Shown here: positions 1 through 7,587 of the stretch, piece after piece
Layout of the letters: every line of letters begins with the position of its first letter
How positions within the stretch are numbered: the first letter of the stretch is position 1
Origin: Arctic95D-9 sp035967665
GTDB lineage: Bacteria; Verrucomicrobiota; Verrucomicrobiia; Verrucomicrobiales; DEV007
NCBI GenBank assembly: GCA_035967665.1
Contig: JAYWLB010000076.1
Span: 1-64,000, forward strand
Reading direction: 5' to 3'
Length of the DNA: 64,000 bases
The notes under the pieces: generated by a model
The model's database searches: none
Told to the model about the DNA's origin: nothing
What the model saw: only the letters and a program-made list of their open reading frames with translations
Translations under genes and position numbers: made by a program

Positions 1-66
1 ATTGCATCCCGTGTTCTCTGCCTATCAGCAAATCCGCCACCCATCGGCACGGGATCGTCGCTAGTG

Positions 67-193
67 GGGCGAGGCGTCCCTGCCGAGCCGCGTGGTCCGG
101 TAAGGCTCCCGATCTATCTTCCTACTTCGCAGCGAAGCGACAAGGTTTGGAGACATTTAGTCGGACGTCGCGGCTCATCGGGACGATTCGCCC
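67..193. repeat. 127-bp palindromic repeat element (REP/MITE-like)
   Basis: Two arms, 67-92 and 169-193, are imperfect inverted copies of each other (about 20 of 25 positions agree, sharing GGGCGA, CGTCCC and GAGCCGCG). A smaller perfect palindrome, CTTCGC-A-GCGAAG at 125-137, sits at the exact centre, so the whole unit has one axis of symmetry. The right arm ends on the stop codon of the RsmA-Nudix gene, so its RNA could fold at the 3' end of that message. No transposase is present. Bases 1-66 hold nothing I recognise. Confidence 0.55.
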
Positions 194-1587
194 TACCCGC
201 CTGCACTCTCAACTTCCCGCCACGCTTTGAAACACGTGATGAAACCGGTCGCGAAATCCTGAGGCCGTTTCTCAATCCACTCTTCAATAAAGGGGATTGA
301 AAAATACCGTCCGCTGTCGACTTCCTTACCATGCACCCGAATCTTGCCTTTCGGCTCCGCGACGAAGACTTCAATGAATTCCTGATCAGTCGCCTCTGAC
401 GCTTCAATCCGGGCGACTTTGGTGAGCTCCCCTTTCGGTTCAACCCAGACTTCCTCCCAGAGTTCCCGCCTGGCACAGGCCTCGTATGATTCACCGGGAT
501 CGACATGCCCCGACGCACTGCTGTCCCATTTTCCCCCGTGAGTGTCTTTCAAAAGCGAACGAAGCTGCAGGTAGATTTCATCGCCGCGGTTTCGCAAAAA
601 GACATGGACGGCACGGTGCAGCGATTTGTCCGCGTGGATCTCCGAACGCGGGCGTTGCTCTAACACGACATCATTTTCATCGACGACATCGAGCAACTCG
701 GCCGCTGAAGGTGGCAAAACACTGCAGGGATGGGGATCGAGCTGGTTCGAAAGCTCAACCCAGTTTTCAAGAGTCAGTTCCTCCGCCCTCACACTGGACT
801 TGAGCCCCATCTTTTCAAAGATGGCAACCGCATCGTCCTTTCCAACCGGAAGATTGTTATGCAACTGCTTCCGCCGCTGGGCAAATCCCTGTTTCACGGT
901 CCGTCCGAAAACCTCGGTGGAATGCATCGGCAGCTCATCCCAGGGGCGCGGATCGAAACGCAGAATCGACGAGTCGACCGCCGGTCTTGGAAAAAACGGA
1001 GTCGGCCCGATTGTTTTCAGATGTGTGGCGCGCCATCGCTCCTGCAACATAAGACTGAGCACGCCGTAGTTTTTCGATCCGGGCTCAGCGGTAAAACGAT
1101 CACCCACCTCCTTTTGAACCATAATCACCGCGTTACTGATCGGGCTGGGGGCATCGAGGAACCGCTGCAAGATGGCATTTCCCGCCGAATAAGGCAGGTT
1201 CCCGATGAACTTCACCGATTCCTCGAGAAAAAGAGGCCGGATGTCATACTCTGTCGCATCGGCGTGAACGACTTCGACCCCGAGAGGACCGTATTTTTCA
1301 TCGAGAAACTGAGCTAGACGCCCGTCCTTCTCCACAAGAATGAGACGGCGAACCTTACCGGCGAGGAACTCCGTAAGGGCGCCAAATCCGGGTCCAACCT
1401 CAATGACACAATCGTCCGGTTTCACCTGCAACTGGGCGGCGATCCATTGGGAAATATTATCGTCGACAAGGAAACTCTGCCCCAGTTTACGGCTGGGAGT
1501 CAGGTCAAGTTGACTGAGGTGTTGTTGCAGTTCGGACTGGTTCAAGGCTTGGATGGGCAATTCGTTCGGATCGGCCAAGTCTAGCAC
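193..1587 (-). CDS. rsmA: RsmA (KsgA) rRNA dimethyladenosine transferase fused to a Nudix hydrolase
   Basis: This 464-residue protein joins two enzymes. Residues 1 to about 285 are an RsmA/KsgA methyltransferase, which dimethylates two adjacent adenines near the 3' end of 16S rRNA using SAM. The family motifs are GQSFLVD (36-42), the SAM loop EVGPGFGALT (63-72) and the catalytic NLPY (130-133). RsmA alone is usually about 270 residues. Residues about 295-464 are a Nudix domain with the box at 360-382: Gly360, Glu366, Arg374-Glu375 and Glu378-Glu379 are in place, but the usual Gly near the end is Trp381. The substrate of the Nudix half cannot be read from sequence. The start is GTG. RsmA identity is secure; the role of the fusion is unknown. 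Confidence 0.9.
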   Translation of the reverse strand: MLDLADPNELPIQALNQSELQQHLSQLDLTPSRKLGQSFLVDDNISQWIAAQLQVKPDDCVIEVGPGFGALTEFLAGKVRRLILVEKDGRLAQFLDEKYGPLGVEVVHADATEYDIRPLFLEESVKFIGNLPYSAGNAILQRFLDAPSPISNAVIMVQKEVGDRFTAEPGSKNYGVLSLMLQERWRATHLKTIGPTPFFPRPAVDSSILRFDPRPWDELPMHSTEVFGRTVKQGFAQRRKQLHNNLPVGKDDAVAIFEKMGLKSSVRAEELTLENWVELSNQLDPHPCSVLPPSAAELLDVVDENDVVLEQRPRSEIHADKSLHRAVHVFLRNRGDEIYLQLRSLLKDTHGGKWDSSASGHVDPGESYEACARRELWEEVWVEPKGELTKVARIEASEATDQEFIEVFVAEPKGKIRVHGKEVDSGRYFSIPFIEEWIEKRPQDFATGFITCFKAWREVESAGG

Positions 1588-1632
1588 GGATCGCAGCGAA
1601 CTCCACTCGTCAGGCGCTCGCCGTCAGTTTGC

Positions 1633-2484
1633 TCAAGCTCCCCGCACCGATGCAAAAAACTCCAGTATCGCCTCGAGATACTTCGGACGAAAATCATTCC
1701 GCCCCCACTGTCCGTGCTTCGCTCCCGGAATCATGAGAAATTCGTTTCGAACCCCCGCCGCATCTAGCTTTTTACGATAATCGACGTAGCGCGTCCCGGG
1801 ACTGTCGAACTCGCCGTCGATCATCAGGATCGGTGAGGTCGCCTCCGAAACGTGAGTGATCGGGGAGCCCTCCGCATAAACATCGGGCACCTCACTGTAT
1901 TCGCCTCCGAAGAAAATGACGCAGTTTTTGATGCTCCCGGACTTCGCTTCTTTCACCCGGGTCACCTGATCGACACCGGCTCCGAAAATCACTGTGGCCT
2001 GCAGGGAATCCGACTGCCCGGGGTGATTTCCCTCCTTTGAAAACGCTTCACTGTCCGCCGTCGAACCTGCCATCGCGACGAGATGCCCACCCGCTGATCC
2101 GCCGACGGCACCAATCCATTCGGGATCGAGCCCCAGCGTCTCCGCATTCGCCCGCATCCAGCGAATCGCCGCCTTCGTATCAAGAACCGCACCGGGAAAC
2201 CGGGTTTCCGTGGCGAGACGGTAATCGAGATTTGCGACGACATACCCCGCCGCGGCAATTTCACGCGACATTGTTTCAAAGGCAGCTCTCGTGCCACCAA
2301 GCCAACCGCCACCGTGAACGACAATGACACCGGGGTAAATTTTATCATCGTCAGGACGAAACCAGTCGAGCAACAGCTCGCGCTCACCGTATTCGGCATA
2401 GGCGACCCCGTGAGTTGCCTTGACCTCAGCGGCACCGGCTCCCGCCGAAATCAGAAGGATCAATCCAGTCAGTAGTATTCTCAT
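1633..2484 (-). CDS. secreted alpha/beta-hydrolase (esterase/lipase, BD-FAE-like)
   Basis: The protein is about 283 residues with an N-terminal signal peptide (hydrophobic run after MRILLTG, cleavage near AGAAE). The oxyanion motif HGGGW follows, then the nucleophile elbow GGSAGG (Ser nucleophile) and a late catalytic His in GAKHGQW. This is the acetyl-esterase/carboxylesterase fold common among polysaccharide-deacetylating and small-ester hydrolases; the substrate is unknown. I chose the ATG at 2484 because it overlaps the TGA of the upstream channel gene as ATGA and has a GTGGA-like ribosome site; a longer reading would need a TTG start. It is probably translationally coupled to the channel gene. 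Confidence 0.82.
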   Translation of the reverse strand: MRILLTGLILLISAGAGAAEVKATHGVAYAEYGERELLLDWFRPDDDKIYPGVIVVHGGGWLGGTRAAFETMSREIAAAGYVVANLDYRLATETRFPGAVLDTKAAIRWMRANAETLGLDPEWIGAVGGSAGGHLVAMAGSTADSEAFSKEGNHPGQSDSLQATVIFGAGVDQVTRVKEAKSGSIKNCVIFFGGEYSEVPDVYAEGSPITHVSEATSPILMIDGEFDSPGTRYVDYRKKLDAAGVRNEFLMIPGAKHGQWGRNDFRPKYLEAILEFFASVRGA

Positions 2485-3335
2485 AGTTTCGTTCCACAAA
2501 TCTTACAGAAGACGGCCTTCTGATCGTGCCCGACATGCCCGCACTCGCTGCACTTGCGATTGTCCGGCTGGATCTTGGCGAGCTCCACGTTGATCTCTCC
2601 CATGACGATTCCGGTCGGCACCGCGAGGGTCCCATAGCCAATCAACATAATCATGGATGCGATCACTTTTCCGATAGGAGTGATCGGCGCGACGTCCCCG
2701 TAGCCGACCGTGGAAATCGTGACAATGCCCCAATAAATCGACTGAGGCATACTGGAGAAACCGGTATTTCCCGCGACGAGTCCTTCGATGACATACATGA
2801 AAGTTCCCATGATTGTCGTCACCGCCAATACGAAAAAGAGGAACACCGTTATTTTGGGCAGGCTGGCCCGAAACGCATTCATCAACAAATTGGCCTCCCC
2901 GAGATGCCGCGCCATTTTCAGCACCCGGAAAACCCGAAGCAGCCTCAAAATTCTGACAACAACGAGAAACTGAGGACCGTGCGGCATCAGCAGCGTCGCA
3001 TAACTCGGAATGATCGATAGCAAATCGATGATCCCAAAGAAGCTGAAAATATAGGCCTTCTTATCGCGAACCACCCAGATCCGAACCACATATTCGATCG
3101 TAAAAAGGATCGTAAACGTCCATTCGAGCAGGCCGAAAGTCTCCAGGTAATTGACATGATACGACTCCACGCTTTCCAGCATGACGACGAACACGCTGAG
3201 ACCGATCAACCATAGTAAAACGATATCAAAAGCTTTCCCGGACTTCGTATTTGAGAGAAAAATCACTCTCCAAACCCGATCACGGAAAGAATTGCTTTCG
3301 TGCTGGTGAGCGCGATCACTGAGGTCGGTTAACAT
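2481..3335 (-). CDS. voltage-gated potassium channel with C-terminal zinc ribbon
   Basis: The 284-residue protein has the six-helix Kv layout. Hydrophobic segments begin near residue 36. An S4-like helix with regularly spaced arginines (RILRLLRVFRVLK, about 128-140) follows, and the pore loop carries the K+ selectivity filter TVGYGD at 209-214. S6 ends near 245. The last 25 residues hold two CxxC pairs (Cys262/265 and Cys277/280), a small zinc ribbon. No cyclic-nucleotide or RCK domain is present. It acts in the inner membrane. The ATG start lies in front of the channel gene with a 149-bp promoter region shared with the divergent moxR operon. Confidence 0.9.
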   Translation of the reverse strand: MLTDLSDRAHQHESNSFRDRVWRVIFLSNTKSGKAFDIVLLWLIGLSVFVVMLESVESYHVNYLETFGLLEWTFTILFTIEYVVRIWVVRDKKAYIFSFFGIIDLLSIIPSYATLLMPHGPQFLVVVRILRLLRVFRVLKMARHLGEANLLMNAFRASLPKITVFLFFVLAVTTIMGTFMYVIEGLVAGNTGFSSMPQSIYWGIVTISTVGYGDVAPITPIGKVIASMIMLIGYGTLAVPTGIVMGEINVELAKIQPDNRKCSECGHVGHDQKAVFCKICGTKL

Positions 3336-3484
3336 GTAAGACAGTAAAGCACCGAAAAGGCCGCTACTGTCAAGTTTAGAACGCCTCTTCAGTCAGCTCA
3401 ATGCGGTGAATTCCGTCCAATTTTGGCCTTTCCAGAGCGCAGCAGCGCCCCTATCGTTTCGACAATCCAGTTTTAGATATTTTT

Positions 3485-4507
3485 ATGTCAGATCCGACAG
3501 CTCCCACCGCCGAACTTCAGGCCGACGATGTCGCCGCCATCGATGAGCTCCGCAGCAGCTACGATCAGCTGCGGAAAGAACTCGCAAAAATAATCGTAGG
3601 TCAGGATGCGGTGATCGAGCAGCTCGCAATTTGCCTGTTTGCGAGAGGCCACGCGCTTCTAATGGGCGTTCCCGGACTCGCGAAAACACTCCTCGTTTCC
3701 CGCCTCGCAGAAACGATGAGCCTCAGTTTCAACCGGATTCAGTTCACGCCCGATTTGATGCCGATGGACATCACCGGAACGGAGATCCTTCAGGATGACG
3801 GCTCAGGACGACGCAATTTTGAATTCTCAAAAGGCCCTGTTTTCGCCAATATCGTTCTCGCCGACGAAATCAACCGTGCCCCGGCGAAAACTCAGGCGGC
3901 GATGCTTGAGGCAATGCAGGAGCACCGCGTCACCGTCGCCGGTAAAGCCCTGCATCTCGAACAACCGTTCTTCGTTCTCGCGACGCAGAACCCGATTGAG
4001 CAGGAGGGAACCTATCCGCTCCCCGAAGCCCAGCTCGATCGATTCATGTTCATGATCGGTGTTGACTACCCGAATCGCGACGAGGAAATCGCAATCGCAC
4101 GAACCACAACCGGTGCGGCGCTTCCGGAACTCACTCACATTCTTGATGGCGAGAAAGTGATTCGATTTCAAGATCTCGTGCGACGCATCCCCGTTCCCGA
4201 TCATATTTTTCACTTCGCGGTCGACCTCGTTCGCCGAACCCGACCGGAGTCGGAAGAATCCCCCGACTGGATTACTCCCTACGTTGGCTGGGGCGCAGGT
4301 CCACGCGCAGTGCAGTATTTAATCCTCGGTGCCCGCGCCCGTGCCGCGCTCAACGGAAGCTACATGGTCCGCCAGGAAGATCTCATCGCCGTCGCCGAGC
4401 CTGTGCTCCGACACCGCGTCATCAAAACCTTCACTGCCGAGTCGGAGGGAATCACCTGTCGTTCCATCATTTCCCGACTCGTCGAGGAATTGAGCAACGA
4501 AGCCTAA
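3485..4507 (+). CDS. moxR: MoxR-family AAA+ ATPase
   Basis: The 340-residue protein is a complete MoxR ATPase, a chaperone-like AAA+ enzyme that usually works on a vWA partner encoded beside it. Walker A is GVPGLAKT (61-68) and Walker B is LADEINRA (125-132). The sensor region ATQNPIEQEGTYPLPEAQLD is typical of the MRP subfamily. It opens a + strand set of four genes: moxR, a DUF58 protein, a BatA-like protein and a large vWA membrane protein. This is the usual MoxR/Bat layout. The substrate is unknown; related loci serve in envelope stress or maturation of periplasmic complexes. Confidence 0.93.
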   Translation: MSDPTAPTAELQADDVAAIDELRSSYDQLRKELAKIIVGQDAVIEQLAICLFARGHALLMGVPGLAKTLLVSRLAETMSLSFNRIQFTPDLMPMDITGTEILQDDGSGRRNFEFSKGPVFANIVLADEINRAPAKTQAAMLEAMQEHRVTVAGKALHLEQPFFVLATQNPIEQEGTYPLPEAQLDRFMFMIGVDYPNRDEEIAIARTTTGAALPELTHILDGEKVIRFQDLVRRIPVPDHIFHFAVDLVRRTRPESEESPDWITPYVGWGAGPRAVQYLILGARARAALNGSYMVRQEDLIAVAEPVLRHRVIKTFTAESEGITCRSIISRLVEELSNEA

Positions 4508-4528
4508 CCTTTCTCCTCGCGATCAGCT

Positions 4529-5446
4529 GTGCCTGAACCGATCCAGCGCGACTTTCTCGATTCTAAAATACTCGGGAAGTTGATGGGACTGCCGCTTAAT
4601 TCGCGGCATCCAATGCTGGGTAATATCTCAGGCCGGCATCGCAGTCCCGTAAAAGGTTCATCCCTCGAATTTGCCCAGTATCGGAAGTACGTTCCCGGCG
4701 ACGACACCCGCCGGCTCGACTGGCGCACCTGGGGCCGGACCGATCGCTACTACCTCAAAGAATTCGAGGCCGACACGAACCTGAGACTCTGCTTCATCAT
4801 CGATACAAGCGGCTCGATGAACTATGGCCCTGACGGTCAAACCCGCCTCGACTACGCCCGCAGCCTCGCCGGCACGCTCGCCTACCTCGCCGCGAACCAG
4901 GGTGACGCCGTAGGACTCATGAATACCTCCCCCGGGGCGACGATGAAAGAGATTCCGGCGAAACGGGGCCCAGTGCATTTGAAAGTGCTCCTCGACCAGA
5001 TTGGTGCGCTGAAGGCAAACGGGGAATCCGAACTGGTCTCCACGATCCACGCCGCCGCTGAGAAGATCCCGCAGCGGGCCCTCATGGTCATCATCTCTGA
5101 CTTGCTCTTTGATCCGGAACCACTCCGGGAGGCGTTTCAGCACCTCCGCTTTCGCAAGCACGACGTCGCGCTTTTCCACCTCCTCGACCGGGAGGAAATT
5201 GATTTTCAGTTCGACCGTCCGACCCGCTTTCTCGACCTTGAGGGAGGCCCTTCACTTCTCGCCGATCCGTCCCTGATCCAGCGCCGTTACCACGAAGCAG
5301 TGGAAAGTTACCTGACGCATATCGACGAAATCGTCAATCAGTCAGCGCTCGACTACCATCGTATCATGCTCGACGAGCCCTACGACCAGGTCCTCGCCCG
5401 CTTTCTTCTCGGCCGAAACCCCAAAACCGCACGCAGCGCGAGATGA
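4529..5446 (+). CDS. DUF58 / vWA domain protein of the MoxR locus
   Basis: The 305-residue soluble protein has the DUF58 signature (EFAQYRKYVPGDDTRRLDW, about 48-66) running into a von Willebrand A fold with a MIDAS motif DTSGS at 92-96. DUF58 proteins are partners of MoxR ATPases. The start used is GTG, 22 bp after moxR; an ATG at codon 19 is a less likely alternative because it would remove conserved upstream residues. The stop codon overlaps the next ATG (ATGA), so translation is coupled to the BatA-like gene. Confidence 0.88.
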   Translation: MPEPIQRDFLDSKILGKLMGLPLNSRHPMLGNISGRHRSPVKGSSLEFAQYRKYVPGDDTRRLDWRTWGRTDRYYLKEFEADTNLRLCFIIDTSGSMNYGPDGQTRLDYARSLAGTLAYLAANQGDAVGLMNTSPGATMKEIPAKRGPVHLKVLLDQIGALKANGESELVSTIHAAAEKIPQRALMVIISDLLFDPEPLREAFQHLRFRKHDVALFHLLDREEIDFQFDRPTRFLDLEGGPSLLADPSLIQRRYHEAVESYLTHIDEIVNQSALDYHRIMLDEPYDQVLARFLLGRNPKTARSAR

Positions 5447-7470
5447 GCTTTCTCCAACCCATTCTCCTGATCGGCCTCCCTCTGGCGCTGCTGCCGGTGA
5501 TCATTCACCTGATCAATCAGCACCGCCATCGCACCGTGAAATGGGCCGCGATGATGTTCCTTCTCGATGCAAAGAAGCTGACTAGAGGGATCGACCGGCT
5601 CAGACAGTTTCTCATCCTCGCGATGCGCGTCCTTGCTGTCGCTGCATTGATCTTTGCGGCAAGCCGCCCCCTCGCCGGAGGATTCATGGCCGGGGCAGGT
5701 GGAAAGGCCGACACCATTCTTGTTTTGTTAGATCGCTCTGCGAGCATGGAGGAGCAGAATCTGGAAACAGGTGAATCGAAGCGATCCTCAGCTCTCGCAA
5801 AGATCACTGAACTGCTTCGGAAAACATCCAGCAGGAGCGAAGTCGTTCTCATCGACAGCGCGACACTCGAGCCCACCAGGGTGACGGATCTCAGCTCTCT
5901 CGAGAGTCTCCCCCAGGCAGCGCCAACGGCTACCGCTGCCAATATCCCGGCACTCCTTCAGGCCGGCGTCGATTTCCTCGCGACGAATACGAGCGGTCGC
6001 ACCGATATCTGGATCGCCTCTGATCTGCAAAGCGAAGACTGGAAAGCAGACTCGGGAAACTGGCAGTCGATTCGTGCCGATCTTTCCGGCAACGAGCTGG
6101 TGAGACTTTTTCTCCTGACATACGAACAGGCCGGCCCGAACAACCTCGCCATCTCAATCAGCAATGTGAACAGGCGACGCAGTCCCTCCGGGTTTGAACT
6201 CGTCATGGACCTCGCAATCAAGCGGACCGCCGCGTCCGGCGAAACAGGTGAAGCACTGAACCTCCCCGTTGAGTTTACAATCAACGGAACCCGCACCGTG
6301 GAGACTCTAACGATTACCGGCGACGAATTCGTGCGTCTCGGATACACCGTGAAACTCGGTGCAGGCGACGAACGGGGCTGGGGGCGCATCGATCTTCCCG
6401 CCGACAACAATCCCTCAGACAACCAGGCATATTTTGTCTACGACGAGCCACCGGTTCGGAAGACGATCATCGTTAGCGACGATCAAACCACCGCGACAAC
6501 GCTTGCCACAGCGGCCTCCACCGCGGTCGATCCCTCTGTCAGTTACGACGCCGCAACCCTTTCCCCCGGAGACAGTGCCCAGATCCCCTGGGACGAAACC
6601 GCGCTTCTCCTTTGGCAGGCCCCCATCCCCGCTGAAGACTCCGCCGAGGCGGCCCTGCTTCGCCAGCACCTGGAGAAAGGTCGCACCCTGGTTCTACTGC
6701 CACCGCCTCACACCAGCGAAACCGGTGACGCCGCGCTTTTCGGAAATCGCTGGGAAGACTGGGAGGATCGCGCCAACTCACCGGCAAGCGCCGGTTGGTG
6801 GCGTACCGAATCGGGCCTTCTTGAGAACACGCGGAACGGGAGTCCGCTTTCCGTCGACCAGCTTCGTTTCTTCAAAACCCGTGCCTTTTCCGGAGAGCTG
6901 CAACCGCTCTTGAAACTGGAAGATGAAACCGTAGTCATCGCCAAAGCCCTCACCGAAACCGAAGGCTCGCTCTACTTTTGGGGAACCCTCCCCCGCACCG
7001 ACCATTCCACTCTCGCGACAGAAGGTGTTTCCTTTTTCATCATGACCCACAGGAGTCTCGCCGAAGGAGCCAATTCCGTTTCCAAAGCCCGCATGCTCGA
7101 GACGGGGATGAATGCTCCTTTATCCGGGATGCAGGAGATTGAAAACTCCGCACCGGAATCAAATCTCATTGCTACAGGACTTGTCCCCGGAGCGTTCGAA
7201 AGCGATCGCGATTCGGGGAATCAAAGACTTATCGCCCTGAATCGCCCCGTCACCGAAGACAGCTCTGAAACCCTGAATACCGACGCCCTCGAAATCCTCC
7301 TCGAAGGGGTTGAGTACCGCCGCATCAGCGACGAAGTCGGAAGCGGCTCATCACTCGCCGCCGAAATCTGGAGAGCCTTTCTCGTCGCTATGGCCCTCGC
7401 CCTCCTCGTTGAAGCCATTCTCTGCCTTCCACCCCGCCCCGAAACTGAATCAAAAGCCAAACCCATTTGA
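5443..7470 (+). CDS. BatA-like membrane protein with N-terminal aerotolerance domain and vWA domain
   Basis: This 675-residue protein begins with the hydrophobic N-terminal domain of the aerotolerance-regulator (BatA) family. One transmembrane helix is followed by the region LINQHRHRTVKWAAMMFL and a second helix near 60-80. A vWA domain follows with MIDAS DRSAS (about 98-102). A long extracytoplasmic region comes next, and a final helix (about 645-662) anchors the C terminus. It starts inside the stop codon of the DUF58 gene, so the two proteins are probably made together. Function beyond the MoxR/Bat context is not known. Confidence 0.85.
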   Translation: MSFLQPILLIGLPLALLPVIIHLINQHRHRTVKWAAMMFLLDAKKLTRGIDRLRQFLILAMRVLAVAALIFAASRPLAGGFMAGAGGKADTILVLLDRSASMEEQNLETGESKRSSALAKITELLRKTSSRSEVVLIDSATLEPTRVTDLSSLESLPQAAPTATAANIPALLQAGVDFLATNTSGRTDIWIASDLQSEDWKADSGNWQSIRADLSGNELVRLFLLTYEQAGPNNLAISISNVNRRRSPSGFELVMDLAIKRTAASGETGEALNLPVEFTINGTRTVETLTITGDEFVRLGYTVKLGAGDERGWGRIDLPADNNPSDNQAYFVYDEPPVRKTIIVSDDQTTATTLATAASTAVDPSVSYDAATLSPGDSAQIPWDETALLLWQAPIPAEDSAEAALLRQHLEKGRTLVLLPPPHTSETGDAALFGNRWEDWEDRANSPASAGWWRTESGLLENTRNGSPLSVDQLRFFKTRAFSGELQPLLKLEDETVVIAKALTETEGSLYFWGTLPRTDHSTLATEGVSFFIMTHRSLAEGANSVSKARMLETGMNAPLSGMQEIENSAPESNLIATGLVPGAFESDRDSGNQRLIALNRPVTEDSSETLNTDALEILLEGVEYRRISDEVGSGSSLAAEIWRAFLVAMALALLVEAILCLPPRPETESKAKPI

Positions 7471-7476
7471 CCCAAC

Positions 7477-7501
7477 AGGGTTAAGTCAATGACCTAACCC
7501 T
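7477..7501 (+). other. 7-bp inverted repeat between the two vWA genes
   Basis: AGGGTTA at 7477-7483 and TAACCCT at 7495-7501 form a perfect dyad with an 11-nt spacer, just after the BatA-like stop. No T-run follows, so this could be a weak terminator, an RNA-processing hairpin or a protein site. The remaining 86 bp before the next gene show nothing else. Confidence 0.3.
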
Positions 7502-7587
7502 CTTAGATATCGCCCTAACAAGCAAAGAAGAATCTCAACCTTCCTACCTTCTCACTTTCCAACCTTCCCACGCCGCGAAGCGGCCCC

